Assembly (NCBI GenBank): GCA_030052745.1
Contig: JANBVO010000003.1
Location: 806,001 to 870,000, forward strand
Source of the DNA: Pleurostoma richardsiae
Taxonomy: Eukaryota; Ascomycota; Sordariomycetes; Calosphaeriales; Pleurostomataceae
Length of the DNA stretch: 64,000 nt
Reading direction: 5' to 3'
In this document: piece after piece, positions 9,457-20,917 of the stretch
Layout of the letters: the number at the start of each line of letters is the position of its first letter
Position numbering within the stretch: the first letter of the stretch is position 1
The notes under the pieces: generated by a model
Seen by the model: only the letters and a program-made list of their open reading frames with translations
Database searches by the model: none
Told to the model about the DNA's origin: nothing
Position numbers and translations under genes: made by a program

Positions 9457-11667
9457 CTTGGTCTGGTATCTTCTCGCTGCTCGGATCCCTGCAAATCTGG
9501 CGCAAAGGGGCAGAATGTCGAGCGAGCGGTGTTGACTCCCAATTTTTGAGTCACAGGCGAGTCAATCAAATCCCATCGCGGGGCTTCATGCGCCGGGAGC
9601 AAGCGTGGGGCAATGTGGCCCGTGCGCCATGCCGATAAGCTCTTATCGTATATCCCCCTTTTCAACCCCTTTTTGGATGGATCTTCTTCAATCAGACCCT
9701 AAACTTGCTTACAGCGTCGTTCATTCTGCCCACCGAGAGCCATGATCGATGGAGCGTCTGGCAGTCCTGTGGGTTTACAGGAATTTGATGCCAGAAGCTG
9801 TACTTCCTAGTATCGAGTCATCTGATCTCTTTACTTTGGCTTGTTTGAACCGTCAACACCTTATTCTCGACTCAGCTGGTCCCTCACGGGTCATCGATGG
9901 CCAAGCTCCTCAGACCAGAATGCCCCAGCATCCGGCCAGTGCTCGCAGCAACTATAACATGCCTGACGCGTTGTCATTGGGATCGGTGGTGGCCTTGACA
10001 GTTTGTGTTACTTTTACATATGAGCCCCCTTGCCGCGGCAGTCGATGGCTGATGGCTCTATTGTTATTGGGTGAAGTCATCCTGGTGATATGGGCTCAGC
10101 TCTCTGATCAGACATTACACCAGGTCGAGCTACGGGTTTATCGATGAGCTCCGGGCACGGTCTGACAACTTCCTTCCAGTCTTCCAGTGTGGACGGTGGG
10201 CGTGTCGAGTTTCTTGAGCTGGGAGATCAAAGTGCACACTCTCTGAGCCACGTATCTTTACGGCATTCTTGCTCGACGGACCTCTATTCTTTGCGTTTGC
10301 CTTTTGCCTGCTCGCACGCACATGTCATTCCTACCTACACAGTCATGCGTTGCGTAGCGCCTCCTTCGTTCTGCTCTTGACATCAACCTAGTAGGGGATA
10401 TATCTTCGAGACAGCATGGCTTTCACATATCGTTTTATCTTTGTGAATCTACTCAATCTACTCTCTGGAAGACTGTCTAGGAGATCGGTATTTCACGAGG
10501 TGGACCATGCTAATATTTCATGTGGAAGATGCAGCTGGTGTGTAGGAGGTCTTGGTATGCAGTCCATTTCCCGCGTTTACATTGGCAACTTCAAGTTCAG
10601 ATACATCTCGCTGAGTTACATGCCGAGATCAGCCTGCGCAGAGCCCTGCCCAATTAAGGTTCATTAATGAGGCTGGTTTTCAACAGCGGGGAGGTAGCTG
10701 GGGAGGTGGTAGTGCAGCGGTCAACCGCGTCAGTCATTCAAGAACCTTACAACGCAATCCAGCTTTCATCCCATGAACCTCAGACACGGCCCCCTCCGTA
10801 CTTGCCCTCATGACGCATGAAGGGGAGGAGGGATCAGCCGCAAAGAAATTCCCGGGGCCCTGCCAACAAGGCGGACCTGCCGAAAGACCGGGGGCGCAGT
10901 AGCTCGAGAAGCTGTGAGATCTCGAGGCTGGACCTGAAGCATGAAGAAGAGCTCCACCAGCCCAGAGCTACTCTTCTTGTCCCTAAGCATCCCCTGTTCG
11001 AGTCCATCTCATTTACATATCTGTTCCATGATATTTTTTTCTTGTCAATTCCCTCTTTCCAACCAGCAGCGTATAATTGCTTCTTCGACCTGCTTGAAAA
11101 CCAAGCAGTTATCTTCCTGACCAGCAAACGCGCATATCAGGAGATCAACAGGAACTATCAGCTGGGGTTACTCGATACATCCCCAAAGGCCGGGCCATGC
11201 CAGCAGGAGATACGGCTCAGCCTCGCAAGGTATGGAGAGTCAGAGCAATGCGTGCCGCCGCCGCACTTTGACCGTTTCTTCGACCCTTCCAACGAGGAGG
11301 GCCTTGTTCTCGGTCTATCCTTCTCACGAGTAGTCCAGCGACAAGGCCCATGCAAGACGGTACGGTTCTAGACCAGAAGCTGGTTCATTCCCCAATACGT
11401 TTAAGACTATCAATAATATGCCTGAAAGATAATGCAGCATAAAGACTCCTAATCGAGAAAGAAAAAAGAAAATGAGTGCCTAACTGTCTGATCCGAGGGG
11501 AGAGGACCGAGTAGCTCTTGTCTCTCCCTCTACGGACAGTCTCCCCCTTTTTCGGCCCTGACCCCTGGCAGCCTTGTCAATGACCAATTGTCGATATGCT
11601 CGAGCGCAACAGAATCCCAGCTAGAAAAGAACGACGAAGAGAGCTTCCAGGTTTTCAAGCACCCCTT
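9457..11667. other. Intergenic region, 2.2 kb
   Basis: The right-hand base pairs before TyrRS are its promoter; the far end is the 3' flank of the CFEM-like gene. Two ATG-initiated plus-strand ORFs (9749–10147 and 10817–11371) were judged unsupported. No repeat or RNA gene was seen. Confidence 0.5.
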
Positions 11668-12671
11668 TTACAGCATCCCCGCAACAGCAACAACACCACC
11701 CAGCAGCGCCCCCATGACCTTGACGCCCAGCAACTCCTCCGCCTTCCCCCCGGCCGCCGCGTTCCCGCTCGCCGTCGCCGACCCGCTCGCGGCGGTCCCC
11801 GACTCCTCCGCGACCGCCAGCGTCGTCGTGCTCGTCACGTCGCCGCTGACCGCCTCCGCGACCGCCACGATGCCCGTGGTGGTGATGACCCCGCCGCCGC
11901 CGGTCGTGGGCGTCACCGTCGCCGTCACCGTCGCCGTGCGCGTGCTCCACGTCCACCCGTGGCCCCAGTCGCCCCACCCGTTCCAGCCGTCGCCGTTCTC
12001 GCCGCCCCACCCGCCCGGCGCCCCGCCGAACCAGGGTGACCCGTCCCACGGGCAGCCCGTCACCGTGTAGGTGCCGCCCGTGTACGTGGACGTCCAGCCC
12101 GAGCGCGGGCCCCACCCGCCGCCGCCGCCCCAGCCACCGCCTCCGCCGCGGCCACCGCTGCCCCACCCGCCGCTGGTGGCGCCGGGCCAGGAGACGGTGT
12201 AGACGCCAGTCGAGCCGGCGGAGGAGCACGAGGACCAACGGGAGCAGAGGGAGGAGGAGAGGGAGGTGTAAGAAGAGTAGGCGGTGGGGGTGGCCGAGCA
12301 GGCGGAGGAGAGGCAGGTGGCGATGGCGCCCGAGTCGGTGGTGGTGCAGTATTGCGCCGGGGAGGGCCAGTCGGTTGTTGATGCCGTGTGATAAGCGGAG
12401 GAAAGGCAAGATTGCTGGCAGGGGAAGGCGTTAGTCAATTCTTCCTTTGCGGTTCCTGACGAGGATTAGGAGGGAGGGCAATGGACGTGTGTTGTGTATC
12501 CATGTAAATACGCATGAGGAGAGTCCGAGGCTGTACAAGGACAATGGGGGCAGGGAGGACAGGAGGGACAGGAGGGCAGCCACCTACCGCACAGTCGGGA
12601 GCTCCTCCCCACCAGTCAGCGCGGGCCAGAGCCGCAGGGCCCAGGGCGGCCGCGATCGTGGATATTCTCAT
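11668..12671 (-). CDS. Secreted CFEM-like, Trp/Gly-rich GPI-anchored protein
   Basis: Exons 12671–12588 and 12414–11668 encode 276 aa; the intron is GTAGGT…CCAG. A signal peptide covers about 1–18. The mature N-terminus has seven Cys (27, 31, 51, 62, 67, 85, 91). The first pair fits the CFEM opening P-x-C-A-x2-C (PDCAQSC), but one Cys of the eight-Cys CFEM set is missing and the spacing differs, so it is CFEM-like rather than canonical. A Gly/Trp-rich middle follows, then a TATVTATVTPTT-type Ser/Thr region. The C-terminal hydrophobic segment ending VAVAGML is typical of a GPI-attachment signal. CFEM-type proteins act at the cell wall or membrane, some in haem or iron uptake or host interaction; which applies here cannot be said. 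Confidence 0.85.
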
Positions 12672-14597
12672 AGCTGTTTTTGATATCGGCGTTCAAGGGT
12701 CTAGAAATGCCCCAGCTGCTAGAAGAAGGGGAGCTGCTTCGTTCCTCTTTGCCAAGACAAGAGAAGCTCGGGTGATGTATCAGGAAAGGAATAAGCTTTC
12801 AAGACAGAGACAGGAAACTGTCTAATATACGCCCCCGGTGGTGAGCGAGCTGAAGTCCGGATGACGCGTAAGGAGGCTTGAACTGGCTCGAGACCGGCAA
12901 GGCTGGAAATGGAAACGGTGACGGAGCTGGGGGTGGAGGGACAAAGCAAGACGACACAATTCAGAAGAAGAGCATGCCAGCCAGCTCATGCCAGAGACAC
13001 AGCGGTAGAAAAAGCCACGGCAACCGAGCGGCTGACAACGGCCACCTGCCAGCCGCACGCATCGGTAGGTACTTATACATCGTCATACACGCAAGTCCGG
13101 CAGCGCGGGACCCAGCCATCGAACGTTTCGATAGTCTCCTCTCTCCCAGCGACATGCCCCTCCCCGGATGCGGCAGGGCAGAGACAAACTGCCGCGCGGC
13201 CTTGCATCATGGGAAAGGGCGGGACGAGGAGTCGAGGCGTTGCCATGTGGACCGGGGGGAGTGCGCCTCCTCAGCAAACAGTAACGGCTTTCCGCCAAGG
13301 AGGAGCCCAACCACCGAGAGAGGCCGATTGGCCTATAATGCTCTTGCAGCTTGCTGACACTTCTGGGGATCCTGACGTTGGTCGACGGCGTTCGCAACGG
13401 GACCGAGGGAGCAGGGTGGGATCTGCTTGCGGTGGTCTCGGGGGGAAGCGAGCTTGGGGAACCCCGACGGACGAACCAGGTGTCGAGGCGGGTCAGCCAC
13501 CACCAACTCAGTGGCCGCTCATTTGTCTCTTCCGTCATGCAGGATCCCTTCCTCTTCCTTCGACGCCCAGCAGAATAAAATAGCTGCTGTCATGAGCCCG
13601 TTGGGAAAAGTCAGGGTCGGAGCTGCAGGCAGACTGCATCACAGCCACTTGACCGGGCCGCGTCGATGTGCTGGTTTTCTCGGTCGGCACCATTGTCTGG
13701 AAGCCGTTATGTATCACCCTCAATGCAGGCATCTGTAGCCTGCGTCTGTCGCATTTAGACTACCGCCATAGGGGTCTAAAAGGAGGTTTTAAAAAAACAA
13801 GCTTAATTGCTGTCCTCCGTAGACCGCTGGAGGTCCCTGTCTACACTCAGGGATGCGTCATGGGTGGCCATCCTGATCTGCAGATAAGATTAGATCGCCC
13901 GCGGACATTGGATTTCGGGGTCCAGAAGCTCCTCTCCACTTTTCGCTGTTCTCCGGGCGGCCCGGCGTCGTCGACAGACCCCTCTCGGCATCGAGGACGA
14001 AAGGAATGAGGGGGATGCTGCTGGTGGCAGTGCTGATGACGTCTCCTTCAACGGTCCCAGAAGAGACAGACCCCAGGTTCACGAAGGGGCTGACGACGCC
14101 TGTCTTGCGATCGGCCAGGGGGCGTCAGCCGACAACCGACGGAGCGAGTGGCAGGTGGTGTCCTGATATTTCTGAAACATGACTGAATGCAGCCGTACCG
14201 TACTCTAATCCATACAATGAAACCCTTGTCCTCCCATTCGTTCATTATCCAGGGCCACACACTGCGTATCCGCAAGAGCAGGTGTGCGAATCCTCAGGCC
14301 CCTTAGCGTTTCCCAGCCTCTCAGAACGCCAGCATCAGATCAAAAAACATGCAGTCTGCTTAGACGGAGAAGGACAAGGAATAATAGCGTGATGCCATGG
14401 ATGAGGAAAAAAAGACAGAGGAGAAAGAGAGGAAACACGCGTCAACCCCGCCAGATGATCCTCCGCAATGTCTGTCATACCGTCATCATCCGGCAGTCGC
14501 CCATTCAGTCATACAACACAGCTGCTGGCCGTTGAGGCCGCCCATAAGATCGCTCATAGAACCTCTCGTAGGTCCCGGGCCCGGTGTCCAGCTGCCC
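12672..14597. other. Intergenic region, 1.9 kb
   Basis: Promoter of the CFEM-like gene on the left and 3' flank of the Dbf2-type kinase gene on the right. A 224-codon plus-strand ORF (12909–13583) overlaps other open frames and shows no family pattern. Nothing else was recognised. Confidence 0.5.
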
Positions 14598-16732
14598 CTA
14601 GAGCATCGTCCCAAACGTCCCGTCCGTCGCAATCGGCTTGCGTGGACTGCCTTCCTCTGTGGTCGGCTTGCGGTGCCGGAAGGTGAATCCGACGAAGAGA
14701 CTCTTGCTCATCGCTTCATCACGGTCCGCCATGGTCTCTAGCGCCTGCTGCTTCTCGTGAACTTCCTTGTACTTGGCCATGTCGGCCTCGTTGGTAAAGT
14801 CGTCGAAGTATCCGGCATCGGTCTCCGAGTCCAGTTCGGGCACGAATGGTGCCTTGGTCTCGCGGAGGGTGGCCCAGTCGACCTCCGCAAAATAGTGATG
14901 CTCGTAGATGTCCTTGATGTTGTTGAAGCGCTTAGCGCGTGAGTTGATGCAGCTGCAGCCTGTCAGCACTTGTCACATAACGCCGCTGCTGGTGACGTAT
15001 ACTCACGTTGTGATGAAGTTCCACGTGCGGTTGCTCAGGTAGTAGTTTGGGTCTTCCCAGACCGGCCGCCTCAGCACCTCCTTCCAGTGCTTCAGGTTGC
15101 TCCACGTTTCCTCGGGGCTGTTGCCAGCGAACGGAGGGAAACCGGTAAGGGCTTCGAAGAGCATACAGCCAAGGCTCCAGTAGTCGACAGTATAGTCATA
15201 CTCCTCTCCCCTGAGGACCTCCGGCGCCATATAGTCCGGAGAGCCGACAATAGACTTCGCGTAGTTGGTGTCCTTTTCACGCATTGAGCGGTAGCCTTCT
15301 CGGCGTTCCGCCATAGTGCGCTGCTCCACCGGCTTACCGAACGGCACAGATGTCTCCGAAGCCTTCTCCAGTCTGATCCTCATGGACTCGATCTTCGCAG
15401 GAGCGAGCATTCCAGCTGCCAGTCCAAAGTCGGTGAGCTTGACATGGCCCGTAGAGTCGACGAGGAAGTTCTCTGGCTTGAGGTCTCTGTGAATGTAGCC
15501 AAGCTGATGGAGGGCATCCACGGAACAGAACATCTCTGCGATGTAGAATCGAGCGTGGCGGTTAGAGAGGACGCCGGTGTTGTTGAGGAGAGTGCGGAAA
15601 TCTCCACCAGGGACGTACTCCTGCTTAGTGTCAGATTCATGCCCAGTCTCCCCGCGTTGCAGAACCAACTTACCATTGCCAGATAGATGCTCTTGTCATC
15701 CTGGAACGAGTACAGGAGGCGGACGAGCCATTCGCTCTTTGCGGTGGTGAGAATATCTCTCTCGGTCAAAACGTGGCGAACCTCGTCCAGCTTGAAGAGC
15801 AGCTTCTTGCTCATGACCTTAAGAGCGCAAACCTCTCTCGTGTCTTTCTTCTGCGCGAGGAAAACTTGTCCATATCCACCCTGTCCGACCTGCGTCAGGA
15901 TCTGGAAGTCGCCCTGGCGAAGTCTGACGCGGCGCTTGCGGAGGTTGGCACGCTCCCGGCCGGAATACTTGCGCCACATCTCGTTGTAGGTCGCCTCATC
16001 AGTCTCTGGCGGAGGGGGAATTTCCGCCTTGAAGGCATTGAGGCGGCTCTGCCGATTCCCAACGTATGTGAGGAGATCAAAATAGTAATCGAGGAAATCT
16101 TGATGTGCATATTAGCATGCATTATGCGACGATATCATGGGGCGATGAGGCTTACAGAGCTGCGTCACATTGACCAACCGTCTCACGTTGGGCTTTTGCA
16201 AGATCTCGCGTTCCTCAGTGGTGAGACCCCGCGATGTGTTGAACTTCTTGTGAGGCGTCGAAGGGCGGCTATGGTACAGCTCCTGTCTCGACAGGGCAGC
16301 ATGATTGTGCTGGATCAAATGCTCGGTTGCGCCAAGTTTGGAGGTCGTCGGCGGGGTGTTCTCCTGTCCTTGCTGCTTGAGGGGCGTCGTGGGCGAGCTC
16401 TGACTCTTGTAGATGGTGCTCTCGTCGGCGAGCGAGAAGTCATCCGGAGTTTGGATGTTGATCTTTCCGGGCGACAGCGGGGTCGTAACGATCTGGGACT
16501 GAGGGCGGCCGAGTTTAACAGGGCTGTCGAGGACACTAGTAGAACCGATCTTCAAATTCTCGAATGCAAGAGGCAGCTCGTTCGCGCCAGGCGGAACTGT
16601 CTTCTTGCTCGGGCTCCCTTGAGGGGTGCTAAAGGGGCTGGTAAAGCTGTTGCTCTTCGTCGGCGTTGAAGGGCGGTTGCCCAAGTCCAGCTTCTCCTTG
16701 GAAGGAAATAGATTCGCCATGAAGCTCGCCAT
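14598..16732 (-). CDS. dbf2: Dbf2/Sid2-type NDR-family Ser/Thr kinase
   Basis: Exons 16732–16156, 16098–15674, 15620–15007 and 14952–14598 give 656 aa. The N-terminus (1–180) is disordered with many SP/TP sites. An N-terminal regulatory segment follows (about 190–255, LYFLDYYFDLLTYVGNRQSR), the Mob1-binding type in this family. Kinase features: Gly loop GQGGYGQV (264–271), Lys286, HRD 378–380, DFG 398–400, and the NDR-type basic insert between DFG and APE. The activation segment is KSIVGSPDY with Ser457, and APE is at 466–468. The C-terminal hydrophobic motif is FVGFTF with Thr629. In fungi this kinase with Mob1 is the last step of the mitotic-exit/septation initiation network controlling cytokinesis and septum formation. 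The closest named relatives are yeast Dbf2, fission yeast Sid2 and Neurospora DBF-2. Confidence 0.95.
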
Positions 16733-18281
16733 CTTCGCGGAGGGTTTAGAGGCACGATCCCGGGGAGACGAATTATTGCAATGGACCCGTCTTTTGGCAG
16801 TGAAGGAGGATGCCAGAGGAGACCTCTTATGGGTAGGACGGTGGAAGAAGGCCTGCTCTGCTCCTGGGGGGCGGGACTGTTGACCTCAGGAGGTTGAAGT
16901 ATGCAGTCGGGCAAAACAGAGGGGCAGATGGAATCCACGACCCAAAAGTTGCCAGGGACTTGATGATGCAGGAACAAACAAGGGGCTGACGACTACCTGC
17001 AGCTAGCAATGCAGCAGAGCGTCTTTGAGGGCGCGTTGGGTGGAATGCAGCCAATTGTTGGCCTGTGGCACCGAGATCAACGTGAAAACAACGCGGCGTC
17101 ATTGGCCCCGCTCCCTCCAGTTTAAACAAATCGGTTGCAGGGAGCAACTGGCGCGGGGCGGTCCAGACCTCAGGTCTCCAAGGCACGGGCCACTCGAATC
17201 CAGAGCTTTGGATCCCTCGAATACGGAACATGGATATTAATACCACCGGCCCGTGTTGATCATGGCGGTTCTGCAAAAGAGGAAGATCTATGGACTTTGC
17301 TGCTACTTCTGATCCCATTCGTCTAAGTTGACGATTTTCCAGTGATATTATTGTTTGTCTCTTTCCTTGTCTTCCTACCCCTACAGGAAGGGAGGCTCGT
17401 ATATTGAAGGCAGTACTACGTAAGACATCGTTGTTATCTCTACTCCGTGAATTGGCCCGGGTTAGGAGGACCTTATCTGAGCAGCGTAGTACGAGTGCAG
17501 GAGTGACAGGATGTGGGCTTGACGGGCCGCAAGGAGAAGGAGTCCGAGGAGACCGTGTTAACATGCTGGGCAATCAGCTTTGGCTCTTCATTTCCCGGGC
17601 TCCAAACAACAGTGGGAGCATGCTATATTTGTTCAATGACTGACACGATCGTGAAGTTGGTAGTTGTCATCACGGAACATCCTGGCAGCAGGTGGTGCTA
17701 GTCTCCCTAAAAGACATGACGACGTCACGCCTACCGGAGTTGAATCGCTGATTCTCAGAAGATTGCCGCATCAGAGTTCGAGGTTGAGTGCAAGGCAGGA
17801 AGCCTTGCTGGCTCTCCGACCAAGCCGAATCAAAACCGTGCGTCTATTAGTGCAGCTGTTCGGCCTGCGTAAGTCGATAACCTTGTGCCAGAAGAGGGGC
17901 CGCATGAAAGCAGGGCAAAGCAAACATCCCAACAGCTGAAATCACTGCGCAAGCAGGGAAGCTGGCTCGTGCTGTATGAGTGAGAATGATATTTTCAATT
18001 CTCTAGACGTGTTCGAGGACTGTTCGAGGCGTCCTCGGGTTCTTTAACCGCGAACCCTACGCCGTCAATGCATTAAACACAAGCGTAAACCCCATGAGAA
18101 CACATTGCCGTGCCGCGAAGTTCAACCCCAGAAAAAAGCCGTGTTGCGTGAGCCACCAGTGTCCTTCGTCCGCTACCAGTCGTTTTGCATCAACGGGCCT
18201 CGATCCTCCTTGTCCTAGTCCTCATGTCTTCTTGCCAGATTCATCCCAGAAGTCGTCCGAGTATCGTTGGAGGTGGTTCGT
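16733..18281. other. Intergenic region, 1.5 kb
   Basis: Promoter of the Dbf2-type kinase on the left, 3' flank of eS30 on the right. A 248-codon minus-strand ORF (16827–17573) begins with TTG and resembles no family known to me. No RNA gene or repeat was seen. Confidence 0.5.
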
Positions 18282-18530
18282 TTACGAGGAGGGGTTGGGG
18301 TTCATCTTGCGCTTGCCACCGGTCATCTGGACGTTCACGAATCGCCGGGTGTACGTGAGTCTCTTCTTCGCGCGGCCCTTAGGAGTCTCTGCGCAATGAC
18401 TGTTAGTCCTATGACGCCCAGCTTTTTTCTCAGAGTTGGAGTTCGTACTCTTCTTCTCCTGCTTCTCGACCTTGGGGGTCTGAGACTTGACCTTTCCGGC
18501 ACGAGACAGAGAGCCGTGAACCTTTCCCAT
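18282..18530 (-). CDS. RPS30: 40S ribosomal protein eS30
   Basis: Two exons, 18530–18449 and 18388–18282, encode a 62-aa basic protein, the normal length for eS30. The 60-nt intron (GTACGA…GCGCAG) falls inside a Lys codon in the KKK stretch. The N-terminus [20 protein letters not shown] and the C-terminal [20 protein letters not shown] match eS30 almost exactly. There is no ubiquitin-like fusion, as expected in fungi (the animal gene encodes a FUBI fusion). It is a component of the small ribosomal subunit near the decoding centre. A likely 5'-UTR intron lies just upstream (18549–18642: GTCAGT…CTAG). The gene is divergent from the Wbp11-type gene. Confidence 0.96.
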   Translation of the reverse strand: MGKVHGSLSRAGKVKSQTPKVEKQEKKSTNSNSEKKAGRHRTNSHCAETPKGRAKKRLTYTRRFVNVQMTGGKRKMNPNPSS

Positions 18531-19046
18531 TTTGTCGGTTGAATGTGCCTAGTTGACTGAAAGCTCGCTACCGCGTCAGTTCCGTCGCTCGAAAACTACT
18601 GTACTGAATATTGTGCCGGAACTCGGATGTCGAGAAACTGACCTTGACTGAGGTTCGATGTGGTTGGTGTCGCTGTCGATGGTCGATTGAAATCTCGTGG
18701 CTGGAGGCGAAGAAGGCAGTCGAAATTCTTCTCGCTCGGTGAGGAGTCACGAGCGCTTAACCGGAAGTGGCAAGATCGGGGCGATGGGGTTATCAAGCCC
18801 TTACCTTATGTCAGCATTTACGCACGCGGAAGGTCACGTGAGAGACCCGACTGAGACTGATAAGATAAGCCGCGACAGAGCTCCGGATTGACGTACTATC
18901 GAAGGCTGAAGTATCCGCAGCTGCCAGCTTCGGAACGACAAGGACGACCGGAAGCACCATAAGACTTTTTGCTTCTTCTTATTTACGGACAAGGAAAGGA
19001 ACTCATAAACGCTTCGACACTTACAGTCCTTTTCTCCGCCACAGTT
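18531..19046. promoter_or_regulatory. Divergent promoter, eS30 / Wbp11-type gene
   Basis: 516 bp separate the two start codons. The side next to eS30 reads as a 5' UTR with a probable intron (18549–18642). No TATA box stands out. Confidence 0.6.
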
Positions 19047-19953
19047 ATGCCGAAAGAGAAGAATTTCAATCCCGTTCAGGCGGCTCGGAAAGCTGAGAAA
19101 GCGAAGACTATCAAGAAAGGTTCGCTGACAGCTCCTACCCTTGTCTTTTCGAGACTCTATCTGGTTCTGACGTTGCCGAACTGTAGGAAAGGCAGAAGTA
19201 GCTGCACGGCGCAATGAGAGGCTCGCCAAGCGGAACCCGGAGAGGATAAAAAAGCAGATCGATGACTTGAAGGCCATCACCGATGGCGGCGGCAAGCTTA
19301 CGAGGCACGAAGAAGAAACTCTCCAGGGGCTTGAGAAGGAACTCAAGGCTATTGTCAAAGCGCGAGAGGCGCTGGGAGATAAGGCACCTACATTCGGAAG
19401 GGGTCCACCGCGGGAAGGAGGCCATGACCGAGGCGTATTGGGCAAGAGAAGACGAGACGCCGACGACGCGTCTAGTAGTGACAGCGACATCCCAGAAGAC
19501 GTTAAGAGCATCCCAATGCCGAGAGATACGCCGCCGCCAATTCCTAAAGAGATTCTAGACAAGTGGTACTCCAAGCGGAGGGAGAAGCGGGAGGAGAAGC
19601 GAGAGGAGAAGCGGAACGCAAATCTGGAGCCGCTCGGGGACCGACGAGGATTCGAGCAGAAACCGACTCCCCCCGCCGAGCCGAAGACGGTGTACGAAGC
19701 TGCGCCCGTGGTGAGAGACTTGCGGAAGGAAGCAGTCACCGCTTTCACGCCCACGGTGGTGAAGATGAAGATACAGAAGACCAAGGGAGAAGGCGGCCTT
19801 ATGGAGCCAGAAGAGGCCGACCAACTGGAGAGAGCGGGCTATCTGAAGTCTCGAGAAGAACCTTCACAGTCACCGCCCGCTGACACCGCCGGTGCCTCAA
19901 GCGGTGGACCGCACAAAGTTACGCTGGAAGAGGTGGAGGAGGATGATGGTTGA
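19047..19953 (+). CDS. Wbp11-type mRNA-processing protein
   Basis: Exons 19047–19119 and 19187–19953 give 279 aa. The intron has an unusual GTTCGC donor and a CTGTAG acceptor. The N-terminal 70 residues are the highly basic Wbp11 domain: MPKEKNFNPVQAARKAEKAK, continuing AARRNERLAKRNPERIKKQI. The middle is charged and carries a bipartite-like KRRRDADD, a PPPIPKEILDKW proline segment, and a KRREKREEKREEKR helix. The C-terminus is Pro/Ser-rich and acidic. Animal WBP11 binds WW-domain and phosphatase partners in spliceosomes; the fungal protein is shorter and lacks the long proline tail. A role in nuclear pre-mRNA processing is taken from the family. Confidence 0.85.
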
Positions 19954-20917
19954 ATGGGAGATACAGCTCGTTAAATGCGGCAACCTACGAATCAGACGAC
20001 AGCGAAAGCCTCTATTAACGACAGCGACGCGCATCTGACAGAAGCAAGGATGGCATCATGCTGCGAGAAGTTATCGAAACGACTCCTGCCGAGGCACCCT
20101 AGCACAACAAGGCGGAAGATAGTATCGTTGATCTGTGTGTCCCATTCTTCTCATGGGTGCTGCCGTTCCTGGCACCATAATGGTGTACCTCCTTCCTAGT
20201 TTCGACAAGTCGAGCAAAGAGTCGAGTCGGTCATTAGGAAGCATTGCTCCGGAAGGGCACCATCCGCCTCGGTTGTTCGCGCAAGCTTCGCACGCAAACC
20301 CGGGGAGCATTTGGAATCAACGATCAAGTCCGTGATCGGGCAGTCTGCAGGGGCTACACAGTTGTCTACAATGGGGTGCGGAGTTGACCAGACCAATGAA
20401 AAGGATAACCGAGTTGCATTCCCCAGAACATTTTAGCGGCAACTAGAAGGCTTCCCCGACTTTAGTTCCAGATCGATGGGCTTCTTCATGCTCGCGCGCC
20501 CTTTTGTCATGTCAACCCCTCAAGGTGTGCCGTTGCTTTCCGCCAGCGGCTCAGTACGGCCTCCAGCTTATCGATGCCACTGTCAGCGTTCGACGCAGAA
20601 GTCCTGTGTTACCCCTCTCCTGCAGTGTTGACGTTCCCATGGAGAGAGAATGTCGACTTATTACTAACCCTTAGCCAATATTCGCAACGGAGTAGCCTCC
20701 ACTAGTACTGAATTCTCCTAGCTTCTATCCCACTTAAACCCCCACTTCCGAGAGCGGACGCAGTCAGTCGATTGTGTCAATGATCGCTTGGACTCCCACA
20801 TAAAAAAAAAAGTCTGCCCGGCCGGGAAGGGGACGCTGTCATGGGAAACAAAACCTAAGAAGGCCCTCGGTTGAAGTCGTGAAAATCTGGGGTTTCTGAA
20901 TCCGCAGCGGAGCCGAG
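19954..20917. other. Intergenic region, about 960 bp
   Basis: 3' flank of the Wbp11-type gene and promoter of the MFS carrier, which includes a short A-run near 20802–20811. No gene was recognised. Confidence 0.6.

Noticed and set aside
9749-10147. 132-codon plus-strand ORF with hydrophobic stretches
   Set aside because: No family pattern, no clear codon bias, lies in the TyrRS promoter region; length is within chance.
10817-11371. 184-codon ATG-started plus-strand ORF
   Set aside because: Mixed composition with no domain, and another open frame of similar quality on the opposite strand.
12909-13583. 224-codon plus-strand ORF
   Set aside because: Several overlapping open frames on both strands; sequence looks like translated GC-rich non-coding DNA.
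16827-17573. 248-codon minus-strand ORF upstream of the Dbf2-type kinase
   Set aside because: Frame opens with TTG, low-complexity start, no recognisable domain.
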